In this document: positions 53,878-62,834 of the stretch, piece by piece
Layout of the letters: every line of letters begins with the position of its first letter
How positions within the stretch are numbered: position 1 is the first letter of the stretch
Assembly (NCBI RefSeq): GCF_036014175.1
Contig: NZ_CP107917.1
Coordinates: 8,370,001-8,434,000 of the forward strand
Length of the DNA: 64,000 nucleotides
Origin: Streptomyces sp. NBC_00443
GTDB taxonomy: Bacteria; Actinomycetota; Actinomycetes; Streptomycetales; Streptomycetaceae
Direction: 5' to 3'
The notes under the pieces: model-generated
Database searches by the model: none
Told to the model about the DNA's origin: nothing
The model's input: the letters and a program-made list of their open reading frames with translations, nothing else
Made by a program: the position numbers and the translations under genes

Positions 53878-54258
53878 TCAGACGAGCCCGCCCGGCGGCA
53901 GCCCGAGCTCGCGGCGTGCCTCCGGCGAGTCCGTGTACACCCGCCACTCGCCGACCAGCTCACCGGTGACGCGGGCGCTCCACAGCGCCGGACCGGCCAG
54001 CTCGGGCCGCGAGCTGAGGGAGTACCCGGACACCGAGACGACCTCGTCCCCCACGGTCAGGTCGGTGAACACGTTCCGGTAGTCCGTGAACGCCGTGAAG
54101 AACCCGCGCCACGCCTCGATGCAGGCCTGTTTTCCGGTGACGGTGCCGCCCTCGGTGTCGACGAGTGTGTGGTCGTCGGACATCAGCGAGGCCAGCTCGG
54201 TGAGGTCATGGTCGTTGATCGCGGCGTTGAAGCGCTGGACGACATCCACGGCGTCCAT
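53878..54258 (-). CDS. SnoaL-like/NTF2-fold protein
   Basis: A 126-residue protein behind a perfect AAGGAGGT ribosome binding site before ATG 54258. DVVQRFNAAINDHDLTELAS, MSDDHTLVDTEGG and GKQACIEAWRGFFTAFTDYR are typical of nuclear-transport-factor-2-like (SnoaL/SgcJ) proteins, a fold used by small cyclases, isomerases and binding proteins. No pathway context is seen. Confidence 0.82.
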   Translation of the reverse strand: MDAVDVVQRFNAAINDHDLTELASLMSDDHTLVDTEGGTVTGKQACIEAWRGFFTAFTDYRNVFTDLTVGDEVVSVSGYSLSSRPELAGPALWSARVTGELVGEWRVYTDSPEARRELGLPPGGLV

Positions 54259-54377
54259 CCCGACCTCCTTGCCCCGGGTCTCCTGGCGGTCACCTCCATG
54301 CTGGGCCGCAGCCGGGACGACCGCACCCCCGGCCCACGGCCGCACACCCGCCCGCGGACCTGGGTACCCTTCGTGAC

Positions 54378-54827
54378 ATGCGGATCTCCGTCTCCTCCGA
54401 CATGGACGAACCCGTGGCCCGCAGTCTCGTTGCCGAGCTGCGCGCCCGTGGCCACGCCGTGATCACGCACGGGGCCCTGAATCCCGAGTCCGACCCCCAG
54501 TGGGCGGCCTGCTCGGCAGCGGCCGCCCGCGAGGTCGCCGACGGGACGGCGGACCAGGCGGTCGTCTGCTGCTGGACCGGCACGGGCGCGTCGATCGCCG
54601 CGAACAAGGTGCCGGGCGTACGGGCCGCCCTGTGCACGGACGGCTACACGGCGGACGGCGCCCGCCGCTGGAACGACGCCAACGTCCTCGCCCTCAGCCT
54701 GCGACTGACGTCCGAGCCGCTGCTCAAGGAGATCCTCGACGCCTGGTTCGCCGGCGAGGCGAGCGACGACGCCGAGGACCGCGAGAACGTGGCCCGCATC
54801 GGGCGCCTGGACCTCAGGGAGCCGTGA
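54378..54827 (+). CDS. RpiB/LacA/LacB family sugar-phosphate isomerase
   Basis: A 149-residue protein of the ribose-5-phosphate isomerase B fold. It begins MRISVSSDMDEPVARSL, close to the usual I-x-x-GSDHAG pattern but with the normal His position altered to Met-Asp. It has CCWTGTGASIAANKVPGVRAAL (GTGxG loop, Cys base candidate) and RRWNDANVLALSLRL (the NDANVL motif). It interconverts aldose and ketose phosphates. It overlaps the convergent tautomerase gene by 14 bases. Confidence 0.85.
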   Translation: MRISVSSDMDEPVARSLVAELRARGHAVITHGALNPESDPQWAACSAAAAREVADGTADQAVVCCWTGTGASIAANKVPGVRAALCTDGYTADGARRWNDANVLALSLRLTSEPLLKEILDAWFAGEASDDAEDRENVARIGRLDLREP

Positions 54828-55248
54828 GGCTCTTCGAGGTGGGGGAGTCGACAGGGACGGGGGCATCGGCGTACTGCGCGACTCCCTCGCCGAACGACCA
54901 GTTGACGGGCTCGTTCTCGATGAGGTTGACGAACACGTTGCGCGGCTCGGTCCCCGCGTAGGCGTGAGCGAGTTCGGCGATCCGCCGGTACAGCGCCTGC
55001 TTCTGCGCGGGAGTCCGACCCGAGCGCAGGGTGATCGTCACGTACACGATGCCGTCGTCCCGGTGGATGCCGAGATAGCCGGCGTCGTAGCGCAGGGTGC
55101 TGCGGGTGCCGTCGTGCCCGACCAGCACCTGGAACCGGTCGTCGGGCGGAATCCCGATGGCCTCCACCAGGGCGTCGTGTACGGCACGACCGAGAGCGTC
55201 GAGCCGCTCGGGGTCGGCTCCCAGGGCGTCTATGCGGACGAAGGGCAT
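54814..55248 (-). CDS. Tautomerase family protein
   Basis: A 144-residue protein of the 4-oxalocrotonate tautomerase superfamily. Its start, MPFVRI, puts a proline immediately after the initiator Met, the catalytic N-terminal Pro of the family. YVTITLRSGRTPAQKQALYR and FVNLIENEPVNWSFG complete the double beta-alpha-beta fold. GGAGAA precedes ATG 55248. It follows a DUF4865 gene by 25 bases in a group of three minus-strand genes headed by a TetR regulator. Confidence 0.88.
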   Translation of the reverse strand: MPFVRIDALGADPERLDALGRAVHDALVEAIGIPPDDRFQVLVGHDGTRSTLRYDAGYLGIHRDDGIVYVTITLRSGRTPAQKQALYRRIAELAHAYAGTEPRNVFVNLIENEPVNWSFGEGVAQYADAPVPVDSPTSKSLTAP

Positions 55249-55273
55249 GGGTCGGTTCTCCTTGTCGGCGGAT

Positions 55274-55846
55274 TCAGGAACGTGCGTCGAGAGGCAGCCG
55301 CCCCGGCACGGACATGTGCAGCACCTCGTACGCATCGCCGCCGGCCTTGGGCGGCTCGTTCTCCCAGAGGGAGAAATGGATCAGCTCCCAGCGGCTCGTG
55401 TCCACGGCTGCCGCCGCGAGCACCGCACCGTCCTCACCGGCCAACCTCTCGGTCTCCCGCGTCGCGTCCGCCGCCAGGTCCGTCAACTGCACGCCGTCCG
55501 GGACCTGTTGACGCAGCAGCACCGCCACCCGCACACGCGGATCAGCGGCGCCCTCGCGCGCCAGCACGGTCCACTGCCTCACCGACGGCCGTCCGAAGTC
55601 ATCGGCGATGCCCTGGAACGGGCCGGCCCAGAGGAAGGCGTTCATGCCCGCGACGGTGTTCCACAGATAGAACGGCGCGTACTCGTTGACCGCTGATCCG
55701 TGCACGCCGCGCTCGCGTATCAGGTACGCCTTGAGGCCGAGCCCTTGCCAGTCGTCGAGCAGGTGCCCCCTGCTCGCCACGCGACGCCGGATGATCTCCA
55801 TGTCGTAGTCGGCGGGCAGGGTGATCCGGTACTGCATCGCGTGCAT
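55274..55846 (-). CDS. DUF4865 family protein
   Basis: A 190-residue protein beginning MHAMQYRITLPADYDMEIIR and containing KAYLIRERG, NEYAPFYLWN and FSLWENEPP, the signature blocks of DUF4865. Such genes commonly neighbour a tautomerase gene, as here. Function is unknown; the aromatic-rich ferredoxin-like fold suggests small-molecule binding. AGGAAAG precedes ATG 55846; ATG 55837 is an in-frame alternative. Confidence 0.85.
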   Translation of the reverse strand: MHAMQYRITLPADYDMEIIRRRVASRGHLLDDWQGLGLKAYLIRERGVHGSAVNEYAPFYLWNTVAGMNAFLWAGPFQGIADDFGRPSVRQWTVLAREGAADPRVRVAVLLRQQVPDGVQLTDLAADATRETERLAGEDGAVLAAAAVDTSRWELIHFSLWENEPPKAGGDAYEVLHMSVPGRLPLDARS

Positions 55847-55879
55847 CGTGCCGCTTTCCTGGTGCGTCCGGTGCGGTTT

Positions 55880-56437
55880 CTAGTGCGATGCGAGAAGGGA
55901 CAGCAGCCCCCGGACACCCATGTCGAAAGTGGCGGGTGAGCCGGACGCGCGGGCGAGGACATAGCCGCCCTGGACGGTCGCGACGATCGTCGCCGCGATC
56001 GACTCGCCGTCGAGCCCGGGCGCGAACTGGCCCTGCTCCTTGCCCTCCTCGACGATCCCGGCGAGCCGTTCGCGCAGCCAGTCGAGCGTCTCGTCGACGG
56101 GCGCCCGCAGTTCGTCGCTGGCGACCACGTCCGGGTCCATCGTGAGCCGCCCGATCGGACAGCCGCGCAGCACCTCGCGCTCGCGCCGCAGATACGTCTC
56201 GATGCGCTCGTACGGCGTGCCCGGACCGTCGAGTACTCCCGCGGCGGTAGCCCGCATCTCCTCGGCGGTCCGCCGGATCGCGGCCAGTGCGAGATCCGGC
56301 TTGCCCTTGAAGTGGTGGTACATGCTGCCCTGCCCGGCCCCCGCACGCTCCAGGATCGCCTTGGGGCTTGTGCCCACATAGCCGCGCTCCCACAGCAGTT
56401 CGCGGGTGGACTCGATCAGTCGGTCCGAGGTGCTCAT
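55880..56437 (-). CDS. TetR family transcriptional regulator
   Basis: A 185-residue repressor with the helix-turn-helix TSPKAILERAGAGQGSMYHHF and a helical C-terminal domain with IAATIVATVQGGYVLAR. It lies just upstream of the DUF4865 and tautomerase genes on the same strand and is divergent from the SHOCT-ABC operon. The palindrome at 56446-56465, nine bases before its start, is the probable operator and could let it control both directions. Confidence 0.9.
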   Translation of the reverse strand: MSTSDRLIESTRELLWERGYVGTSPKAILERAGAGQGSMYHHFKGKPDLALAAIRRTAEEMRATAAGVLDGPGTPYERIETYLRREREVLRGCPIGRLTMDPDVVASDELRAPVDETLDWLRERLAGIVEEGKEQGQFAPGLDGESIAATIVATVQGGYVLARASGSPATFDMGVRGLLSLLASH

Positions 56438-56445
56438 GCCGTCAC

Positions 56446-56465
56446 TGTACATACTAGTAGTTACA
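56446..56465. promoter_or_regulatory. TetR-type operator TGTA-NN-TACTAGTA-NN-TACA
   Basis: TGTACATACTAGTAGTTACA is a 20-base inverted repeat with only two mismatched pairs, in an AT-rich island immediately upstream of the TetR gene. Its position fits autoregulation by occlusion of the promoter. Confidence 0.7.
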
Positions 56466-56641
56466 GAAGTCGAGGCCTTCCGGCCCAGAGCCGAGCCCTT
56501 CCGGAGCAGCGGAGCCGGCCCCGCCTACTCCCCGCGAGGTACACACACTGCCGCTGGCCGTACGACGACCCGGACCCCCTCGCGGCGCGAGTCTCGAGAC
56601 ATCACCGAAACCGACCGAACCGACCCGGGAGATGACTCGAG

Positions 56642-56923
56642 ATGCAGACCCTGGCACACTTCGCCGACGGCGGCCCCGGCCCGTGGATCCTCCTCTTCCC
56701 GCTGATCTGGGCGGCCGTCGTAATCGGTGGCATCACGCTGCTGCGCCGCACGGTGTGGCGCGGACGCCGCGGCCCCGGGCGGTCCACCCCCGACGACAAC
56801 TCGCCCATCACCGTGCTCGGCCACCGCTTCGCCTCCGGCGAGATCGACGAGGACGAGTACTGGCGCCGGCTGTCCGTCCTGGACGAGCAGTTCGGCCGCA
56901 CGGGCAAGGGCGGTGCGGCATGA
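56642..56923 (+). CDS. SHOCT domain membrane protein
   Basis: A 93-residue protein: one membrane segment (PWILLFPLIWAAVVIGGITLL, residues 14-34), a basic linker, and a C-terminal SHOCT motif (VLGHRFASGEIDEDEYWRRL). SHOCT domains are short oligomerisation helices. It is coupled by ATGA to the ABC ATPase, so it probably forms part of or regulates this transporter. Confidence 0.87.
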   Translation: MQTLAHFADGGPGPWILLFPLIWAAVVIGGITLLRRTVWRGRRGPGRSTPDDNSPITVLGHRFASGEIDEDEYWRRLSVLDEQFGRTGKGGAA

Positions 56924-57678
56924 CCGTCACGACCACCACGACAGGCACGCCGACGGCCGCCCGCGTCGTGGACGCCGTGAAGGTGTACGGCACCGGCGAC
57001 ACCAGTGTGAGGGCCCTGGACGGGGTGAGTGTCGACTTCCCGGTCGGCCGCTTCACCGCGATCATGGGGCCCTCGGGCTCCGGCAAGTCCACCCTGATGC
57101 ACTGCGCGGCCGGCCTCGACACGCTCACCTCGGGCACCGCCCACATCGGCGACACCGAGCTGAGCAGCCTCGACGACCGTCGCCTCACCCTGCTGCGCCG
57201 CGACCGCGTCGGCTTCGTCTTCCAGGCCTACAACCTGGTGCCGACGCTGACCGTGGCGGAGAACATCACGCTGCCGCTGGACCTCGCGGGCGGCAAGGGC
57301 GACCCGGAGTGGATCGACGCGCTGATCGACGTCGTCGGCCTGCGCGGCCGGCTCCACCACCGGCCCTCCGAGCTCTCCGGCGGCCAGCAGCAGCGCGTCG
57401 CGGTGGCCCGGGCGTTCGCCGGCCGGCCCGACGTCGTCTTCGCGGACGAGCCGACCGGCAACCTCGACTCCCGCTCCGGCGAGGAGGTGCTCGGCCTGCT
57501 CGGCCGCGCGGCGCGCCAGACGGCCCGCACGGTCGTCATGGTCACCCACGACCCCGTGGCCGCCGCACACGCCGACGAGGTCGTCTTCCTCGCGGACGGG
57601 CGCCTGGTCGACCGTATGGAATCCCCGACCGCCGACAAGGTCCTGGACCGCATGAAAGCCTTCGAGGTGCCGTCATGA
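56920..57678 (+). CDS. ABC transporter ATP-binding protein (MacB/LolD type)
   Basis: A 252-residue ATPase with Walker A GPSGSGKST, Q-loop VFQAYNLVPTLT, signature LSGGQQQRVAVARA, Walker B VVFADEPTGNLDS and switch His in VMVTHDPV. It belongs to the group that pairs with FtsX-like permeases. Both ends overlap neighbours by ATGA, so SHOCT protein, ATPase and permease are made in step. Confidence 0.94.
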   Translation: MTVTTTTTGTPTAARVVDAVKVYGTGDTSVRALDGVSVDFPVGRFTAIMGPSGSGKSTLMHCAAGLDTLTSGTAHIGDTELSSLDDRRLTLLRRDRVGFVFQAYNLVPTLTVAENITLPLDLAGGKGDPEWIDALIDVVGLRGRLHHRPSELSGGQQQRVAVARAFAGRPDVVFADEPTGNLDSRSGEEVLGLLGRAARQTARTVVMVTHDPVAAAHADEVVFLADGRLVDRMESPTADKVLDRMKAFEVPS

Positions 57679-60236
57679 ACGCCTCCGTCCGCCTCAGCGT
57701 GTCCTCCCTGCGCGCCCACAAGCGCCGCTTCGCCGGCACGTTCCTCGCGGTGTTCCTCGGGGTCGCGTTCCTCGCCGGAACCCTCGTCATGGGCGACACC
57801 CTGCGGGCCGGCTTCGACACGATGTTCGGCAACGCGACCAGCGGCACGGACGCCGTCGTCCGCAGCGCCGACGCCATCACCACGCCCGGCGAGAGCGAAG
57901 GCGTGCGCGAACCGGTCGACACGGACCTGGTGCGTACGATCGAGCAGGCTCCCGGCGTCGCGGCCGCCGCTCCCAGCATCCAGGGCGCCGGCCAGCTCAT
58001 CGGCAGGAACGGCGACCCCATCGGAGGCCAGGGCCCGCCCACCCTCGCCGGCAACTGGATCGACGACCCCGAGCTCAACCCGTACCGCCTGGCCGAAGGC
58101 CGTGCCCCGCAGAAGTCCGGCGAGGTCGTCGTCAACCGGGGCACCGCCGACCGCGGCGACCTGAGGATCGGCGACACCACGACCCTGCGCACGCCCGACC
58201 CGGTCGAGGTGACCATCGTCGGCCTCGCGACCTTCGGCGGCGAGGACGGCATGGCCCAGGTGACCTTCACCGGCATGACCCAGGCCGACGCCGAGAAGTA
58301 CCTCACCGCCCGCCCCGGCGAGGCGGCGACCATCCAGGTCCGGGCCGGACCGGACGTCAGTCAGCAGCAGCTGGTCGACGAGCTGACGTCCGTACTGCCC
58401 AGCGGCGTCGAGGCCATCACCGGTCAGGAGTCGGCCGAGGAGAACACGGAGATGATCTCCAGCCAGTTCCTGACCGTCTTCACCACCTTCCTGCTGGTCT
58501 TCTCCGGCGTGGCCCTTCTCGTCGCGACCTTCTCCATCCACAACACCTTCGCCATCGTCGTCGCCCAACGCACCCGCGAGAACGCCCTGTTGCGCGCCCT
58601 CGGCGCCTCGCGCCGCCAGGTCACCGCGTCGACCCTCGTCGAGGCGACCGCCGTGGCGGTCACCGCGTCGGTGGCCGGCCTGGCGGGCGGCATCGGCATC
58701 GCAGCCGGCCTCCAGGCGCTGTTCCCGGCGATCGGATTCCCCTTCCCCGAGGGCGACTTGGTGATCAGCGCGATCTCCATGGCACTGCCCCTGGCGGTCG
58801 GCGTCGTGGTCTGCCTCGGCTCCGCACTGCTGCCCGCCGCACGAGCCGGCCGCACCGCACCGCTGACCGCCCTGCGCGAGACGGCCGTCGACACCTCCGG
58901 AGCCTCCCGCGCCCGTGCCGTCACCGGCCTGGGCCTCCTCGCCCTCGCGCTCGGCGTGACGCTCACCGGCATCCTGGTGTCCCCGTCGATGTGGCTGGCC
59001 GGCACCGGCGCGGTCCTCGCCCTGACCGCCTTCGTGGTCCTCGGCCCGGTCGCCTCCTCGACGGCCGTACGGATCCTCGGCGGTCCCCTCGGCCGACTGC
59101 GCGGCGTCACCGGCGGTCTCGCCCGGCGCAACGCCCTGCGCAGCCCGAAGCGTACGGCCGCCACCGCGAGCGCCCTGATGATCGGCGTGGCCGTCGTGTC
59201 GCTGTTCACCGTCTTCGGCGCCTCGCTGAAGGCGACCATGGACCAGACCGTGTCCCGGTCATTCGCGGGCGACGTGGCCGTCAGCACCCCGTCGTTCGGC
59301 GCGGGCGGCAGCGGACTGAGCCCCCGCCTCGCCGACGCGGTTCAGCGGCTCCCCGAGGTGGACACGGCCGTCGGACTCGGCCGGGGGGTCGCCGAAGTCG
59401 ACGGCAAGGGAAGGGCATTGACGGTCACGGACCCCGTCGCCCTGGAGCGCACCTTCGACCTGGGCACCGTCAACGGCTCCCTGCGCGACCTCGGCACCGA
59501 CGGCATCGCCATCACCGAGAAGGAGGCCGACAAGCAGAGCCTGACGACGGGCGACAGGACCCGCCTCACCTTCACCGACGGCCGCCAGGAGACCTTCACC
59601 GTCCGAGCGGTCTACGGCCAGTCCGAACTCGCCGGCGACTACGTCGTCACCCGCGACGCCTGGGCCCCGCACCGCACCCAGGACGCCGACACCCTGCTCG
59701 CCGTCACCTTCAAGGACGGCGTGAACACGAACGAGGGCAAGGCGGCGGTGGAGAGGGTTGCAGACCAGTACGGCAACCCCGACGTGCAGACCCGCGACGA
59801 ATACGCGCAGTCCTCGGCCGGAGGCATCGACATGATGCTCACTCTGGTCTACGCCCTGCTCGCCCTCGCCGTGCTCATCGCACTCCTCGGCATCGCCAAC
59901 ACCCTCACCCTGGCGATCCACGAGCGCACCCGTGAACTGGGCCTGCTGCGGGCCGTGGGCCAGACCCGCTCCCAACTGCGCGCCATGGTCCGCTGGGAGT
60001 CGGTCCTGGTGGCCGCCTTCGGCACGGCCGGCGGCCTCGGCCTCGGCGCCTTCCTCGGCTGGGTCCTGGTCAAGGCCTCCGACGGGGCGAGCGACAGCGC
60101 CTTCGCCTTCGCGATGCCGCCACTCCAACTCGCCCTGGTGGCCCTGGTCGGCATCACAGCCGGAGCCCTGGCAGGCCTGCGCCCGGCACGACGGGCGGCC
60201 CGCCTGGACGTCCTACGGGCGATCGCCACCGAATGA
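57675..60236 (+). CDS. FtsX-like ABC transporter permease
   Basis: An 853-residue membrane protein with the duplicated FtsX/MacB layout: an N-terminal membrane helix, a long extracytoplasmic domain (about 50-250), three membrane segments including FSIHNTFAIVVAQRTRENAL, a second extracytoplasmic domain, and a final three-segment FtsX core (GIANTLTLAIHERTRELGLL). Such permeases export antimicrobial peptides or lipoproteins, or transmit mechanical signals, and do not import. Possible control by the divergent TetR regulator is inferred from the shared operator region. Confidence 0.93.
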   Translation: MNASVRLSVSSLRAHKRRFAGTFLAVFLGVAFLAGTLVMGDTLRAGFDTMFGNATSGTDAVVRSADAITTPGESEGVREPVDTDLVRTIEQAPGVAAAAPSIQGAGQLIGRNGDPIGGQGPPTLAGNWIDDPELNPYRLAEGRAPQKSGEVVVNRGTADRGDLRIGDTTTLRTPDPVEVTIVGLATFGGEDGMAQVTFTGMTQADAEKYLTARPGEAATIQVRAGPDVSQQQLVDELTSVLPSGVEAITGQESAEENTEMISSQFLTVFTTFLLVFSGVALLVATFSIHNTFAIVVAQRTRENALLRALGASRRQVTASTLVEATAVAVTASVAGLAGGIGIAAGLQALFPAIGFPFPEGDLVISAISMALPLAVGVVVCLGSALLPAARAGRTAPLTALRETAVDTSGASRARAVTGLGLLALALGVTLTGILVSPSMWLAGTGAVLALTAFVVLGPVASSTAVRILGGPLGRLRGVTGGLARRNALRSPKRTAATASALMIGVAVVSLFTVFGASLKATMDQTVSRSFAGDVAVSTPSFGAGGSGLSPRLADAVQRLPEVDTAVGLGRGVAEVDGKGRALTVTDPVALERTFDLGTVNGSLRDLGTDGIAITEKEADKQSLTTGDRTRLTFTDGRQETFTVRAVYGQSELAGDYVVTRDAWAPHRTQDADTLLAVTFKDGVNTNEGKAAVERVADQYGNPDVQTRDEYAQSSAGGIDMMLTLVYALLALAVLIALLGIANTLTLAIHERTRELGLLRAVGQTRSQLRAMVRWESVLVAAFGTAGGLGLGAFLGWVLVKASDGASDSAFAFAMPPLQLALVALVGITAGALAGLRPARRAARLDVLRAIATE

Positions 60237-60276
60237 CACCGGTGACCACACCGTCAAAGGTCCCCTCACCGCCCGG

Positions 60277-60819
60277 TCAGCCGACAACGGCCGACCGGGC
60301 GGGAGCATGCTCGGGCCGTCGCAGGTCGACGGGCGCCCCGACCTCCGCGAACCGGCGCACAGGCTTGTCCACCGTCCTGCGCTGCGGCGGTCGTGCGGCC
60401 ATGGTCCGCGGCGCCGCCGACGTCGGGAGCGTGAACCAGACGACCTTCCCGGACTCGCCGTCCGGCCGCACACCCCAGCTCTCGCTGACGGCGGCCACCA
60501 TCGCGAGCCCGCGACCGCAGGTGGCGAGCGTGTCGGCGGCCCTGACGTCCGCCACGACCGGCAACCGCGGGTCGTGGTCGCGCACCGAGACCATGAGCCG
60601 GTCGAGCAGCACCTCGATCTCCACGGTGCACATCTTGTCCGGCCGGGCGTGCTGGTGGACGTTGGTCAACAGCTCGGTCACACCGAGCGCGGCGCGGTCG
60701 ATCAACGCGTCCAGATGCCAGTAGCGCAACTGCGCCGATACGATTCTGCGGACCTGGCCGATCCGCGACGGCAGGGCTTGGAGCTCCACCGTGCAGTGCC
60801 TGCTTGGGTAACTGATCAC
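60277..60819 (-). CDS. HATPase-domain anti-sigma-factor-like serine kinase (RsbW type)
   Basis: A 180-residue protein with the reduced GHKL ATPase fold of RsbW/SpoIIAB proteins abundant in Streptomyces: the N box VTELLTNVHQHA, SVRDHDPRLP replacing the usual DxGxG, and GRGLAMVAAVSESWG. A 40-residue basic tail follows. No anti-anti-sigma or sigma factor is adjacent, so the partner is unknown. Confidence 0.87.
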   Translation of the reverse strand: MISYPSRHCTVELQALPSRIGQVRRIVSAQLRYWHLDALIDRAALGVTELLTNVHQHARPDKMCTVEIEVLLDRLMVSVRDHDPRLPVVADVRAADTLATCGRGLAMVAAVSESWGVRPDGESGKVVWFTLPTSAAPRTMAARPPQRRTVDKPVRRFAEVGAPVDLRRPEHAPARSAVVG

Positions 60820-61002
60820 GGCTGCGACTCCCCGACTGAAGAGGTCCGGAAGAACACGGAGTACGGATCCAGCAGGGGACTTGAGGAAACGGCCGCCTGC
60901 TGTCGTGGCCGGCGGGCTGGTTCGCAGCGTTATCGCCGGTAAACCCAGAGTGACGTGAGACTAGCGTGACGCAGGGGATGCGGTACCGCAACTCGCAGTG
61001 AC
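60820..61002. other. Intergenic region with a 12-bp palindrome
   Basis: It separates two minus-strand genes. TGCGGTACCGCA at 60979-60990 is a perfect palindrome of uncertain use, just after the end of the downstream-oriented hypothetical gene. No gene is supported. Confidence 0.3.
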
Positions 61003-61326
61003 TCAGCCCTTACGTCCGGCAGCCTTCCGCACGGCCTCTATGAACCGGCGCGCCGCAGGAGGCCCCGCCTCCCCGGGAGCCGGGTCGTGATCGCCCAGGG
61101 TCAGCGAGTAGCGCTTGCCGTTGATGTCGGCCAGCGCCTTGTCGTCCGGCGAGAACCAGGGCTTGGACGCCCGTACGGCCTGCACCGGCGCGCTGTCGAT
61201 CTCGCTGCCGTAGCTGGTGAGCAACTGCACCCTGCCGTCGCTGATCCGCACCTGCCCGGCCCGGGTCAGGGAGCGCAGCCGCTTCCCGATCCGCACGCCC
61301 GTGGCCCTGAACTCAGGCTCCGCCAT
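61003..61326 (-). CDS. Conserved Streptomyces protein of unknown function
   Basis: A 107-residue basic protein. I do not recognise a named family. It reads as a small beta-rich domain: RIGKRLRSLTRAGQVRISDG, LLTSYGSEIDSAPVQ, then FSPDDKALADINGKRYSLTL, which suggests a PH-like or SH3-like fold that would be consistent with membrane or ligand association, and ends in a basic helix (ARRFIEAVRKAAGRKG). A purine-rich AAGGGGGCGGGG precedes ATG 61326. There is no signal peptide. Confidence 0.65.
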   Translation of the reverse strand: MAEPEFRATGVRIGKRLRSLTRAGQVRISDGRVQLLTSYGSEIDSAPVQAVRASKPWFSPDDKALADINGKRYSLTLGDHDPAPGEAGPPAARRFIEAVRKAAGRKG

Positions 61327-61660
61327 GCCCCGCCCCCTTGCGCGTCGGTGTGCCGGCTGGTCCTGCGCGGGTGCCGGCCCTGGTCTTGATCCAGTGTGCA
61401 CCCCGTTCGGGATCGTCGTCCCGTCCGGAGCAGTGTGCCCGCGTCCCGCGCCGAGCACCAGTACGCATGTCACCCCTGTTCGCAGTGCTCGGAGCACTCG
61501 CGCGAATGCGCCCCCGTGGCCGTGGTGAGGGCACGGCCCAGGGGTGCCTTTGAGACTCTCAAAGGCGTGTTTATGCAGGTGAGAAGCGTGCGGAAGGTGT
61601 CTATGCTCGAAGTGACGGCCGCGCGAGTCGCCGTTGTGGCCGAGCATGAGGAGCACCGCC
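61327..61660. promoter_or_regulatory. Intergenic region with a near-perfect inverted repeat upstream of the PLP enzyme
   Basis: No gene is supported in these 334 bases between divergent genes. CCTTTGAGACTCTCAAAGG (61547-61565) has perfect nine-base arms around one central base, in the position expected for an operator of the plus-strand cysteine-synthase-like gene (start 61661). GAGGAG eight bases before GTG 61661 supports that start. Confidence 0.5.
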
Positions 61661-62785
61661 GTGAGCACCGTTCAGCAGACCCCGTCCGGCGTGACCCTCG
61701 ACGTCGATCAGAGCGACGCCGGCTATCGCGCCTGGCTGAAAGAAGCCGTGCGCAAGGTCCAGGCCGACGCCAACCGTTCGGCCGACACCCATTTGCTGCG
61801 CTTCCCGCTGCCGGAGCACTGGGGCATCGACCTGTACCTCAAGGACGAGTCGACCCACCCCACTGGAAGCCTCAAGCACCGGCTCGCCCGCTCGTTGTTC
61901 CTGTACGGCCTGTGCAATGGCTGGATCCGGCCGGGCCGCCCGGTGATCGAGGCTTCGAGCGGCTCGACGGCCGTCTCCGAGGCGTACTTCGCGAAGCTGA
62001 TCGGGGTGCCCTTCATCGCGGTCATGCCGCGCACGACGAGCGCCGAGAAGTGCCGCCTGATCGAGTTCCACGGCGGGCAGTGCCACTTCGTGGACGACTC
62101 GCGGAAGATGTACGAGGAGTCCGCCCGCCTCGCGTTGGACACCGGCGGCCACTACATGGACCAGTTCACCTACGCCGAACGGGCCACGGACTGGCGCGGC
62201 AACAACAACATCGCCGAATCCATCTTCCGCCAGCTGGAGTTGGAGCGGTTCCCCGAGCCCGCCTGGATCGTCGCCACGGCCGGTACCGGCGGCACGTCGG
62301 CGACCATCGCCCGGTACGTCCACTACATGCAGCACGACACCCGCATCTGTGTGGCCGACCCGGAGAACTCGTGTTTCTTCGAGGGCTGGACCACCGGCGA
62401 TCCGGACGTCACCTGCGACTGCGGCTCCCGCATCGAGGGCATCGGCCGGCCGCGCATGGAGCCGAGCTTCGTGCCCGGCGCGATCGACCGGATGATGAAG
62501 GTGCCGGACGCGGCGAGCGTGGCCGCCGTACGCGCCCTGGAGCAGGGCATCGGCCGCAAGGCGGGCGGCTCCACCGGCACCGGGCTGTGGAGCGCGCTGA
62601 AGATCGTCGCCGAGATGGTGGCCGAGGGCCGGCAGGGGAGCGTGGTGACACTGCTGTGCGACCCGGGGGACCGGTACCTCGACAAGTACTACTCGGACGC
62701 CTGGCTCGCCGAGCAGGGCCTGGACATCGCGCCGTACTCCGCGGCCATCGGGCAACTGCTGGAGACGGGCGTCTGGCCGGAGTGA
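61661..62785 (+). CDS. PLP-dependent cysteine-synthase-family protein
   Basis: A 374-residue fold-type II PLP enzyme. HPTGSLKHRLA carries the PLP lysine, EASSGSTAVSEAYFA the substrate loop, and TAGTGGTSATIARY the phosphate-binding glycine loop. CDCGSRIEGIGRPRMEPSF differs from O-acetylserine sulfhydrylase and is typical of a Streptomyces subgroup annotated as cysteine synthase or cystathionine-beta-synthase-like, some of which act as L-cysteine desulfhydrases. The start is GTG 61661 rather than ATG 61646, because GAGGAG is correctly spaced. It is a different subfamily from the rhodanese fusion at 24319. Confidence 0.85.
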   Translation: MSTVQQTPSGVTLDVDQSDAGYRAWLKEAVRKVQADANRSADTHLLRFPLPEHWGIDLYLKDESTHPTGSLKHRLARSLFLYGLCNGWIRPGRPVIEASSGSTAVSEAYFAKLIGVPFIAVMPRTTSAEKCRLIEFHGGQCHFVDDSRKMYEESARLALDTGGHYMDQFTYAERATDWRGNNNIAESIFRQLELERFPEPAWIVATAGTGGTSATIARYVHYMQHDTRICVADPENSCFFEGWTTGDPDVTCDCGSRIEGIGRPRMEPSFVPGAIDRMMKVPDAASVAAVRALEQGIGRKAGGSTGTGLWSALKIVAEMVAEGRQGSVVTLLCDPGDRYLDKYYSDAWLAEQGLDIAPYSAAIGQLLETGVWPE

Positions 62786-62834
62786 AGGGCGAAGCCCGGG
62801 GCGCCGCACGATCCCCGGGGGCGTTGAGAACTGC

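Noticed and set aside
56727..57674. N-terminal extension of the FtsX permease frame back to 56727
   Set aside because: It would overlap the SHOCT and ATPase genes completely; ATG 57675 with ATGA coupling gives a normal permease start.
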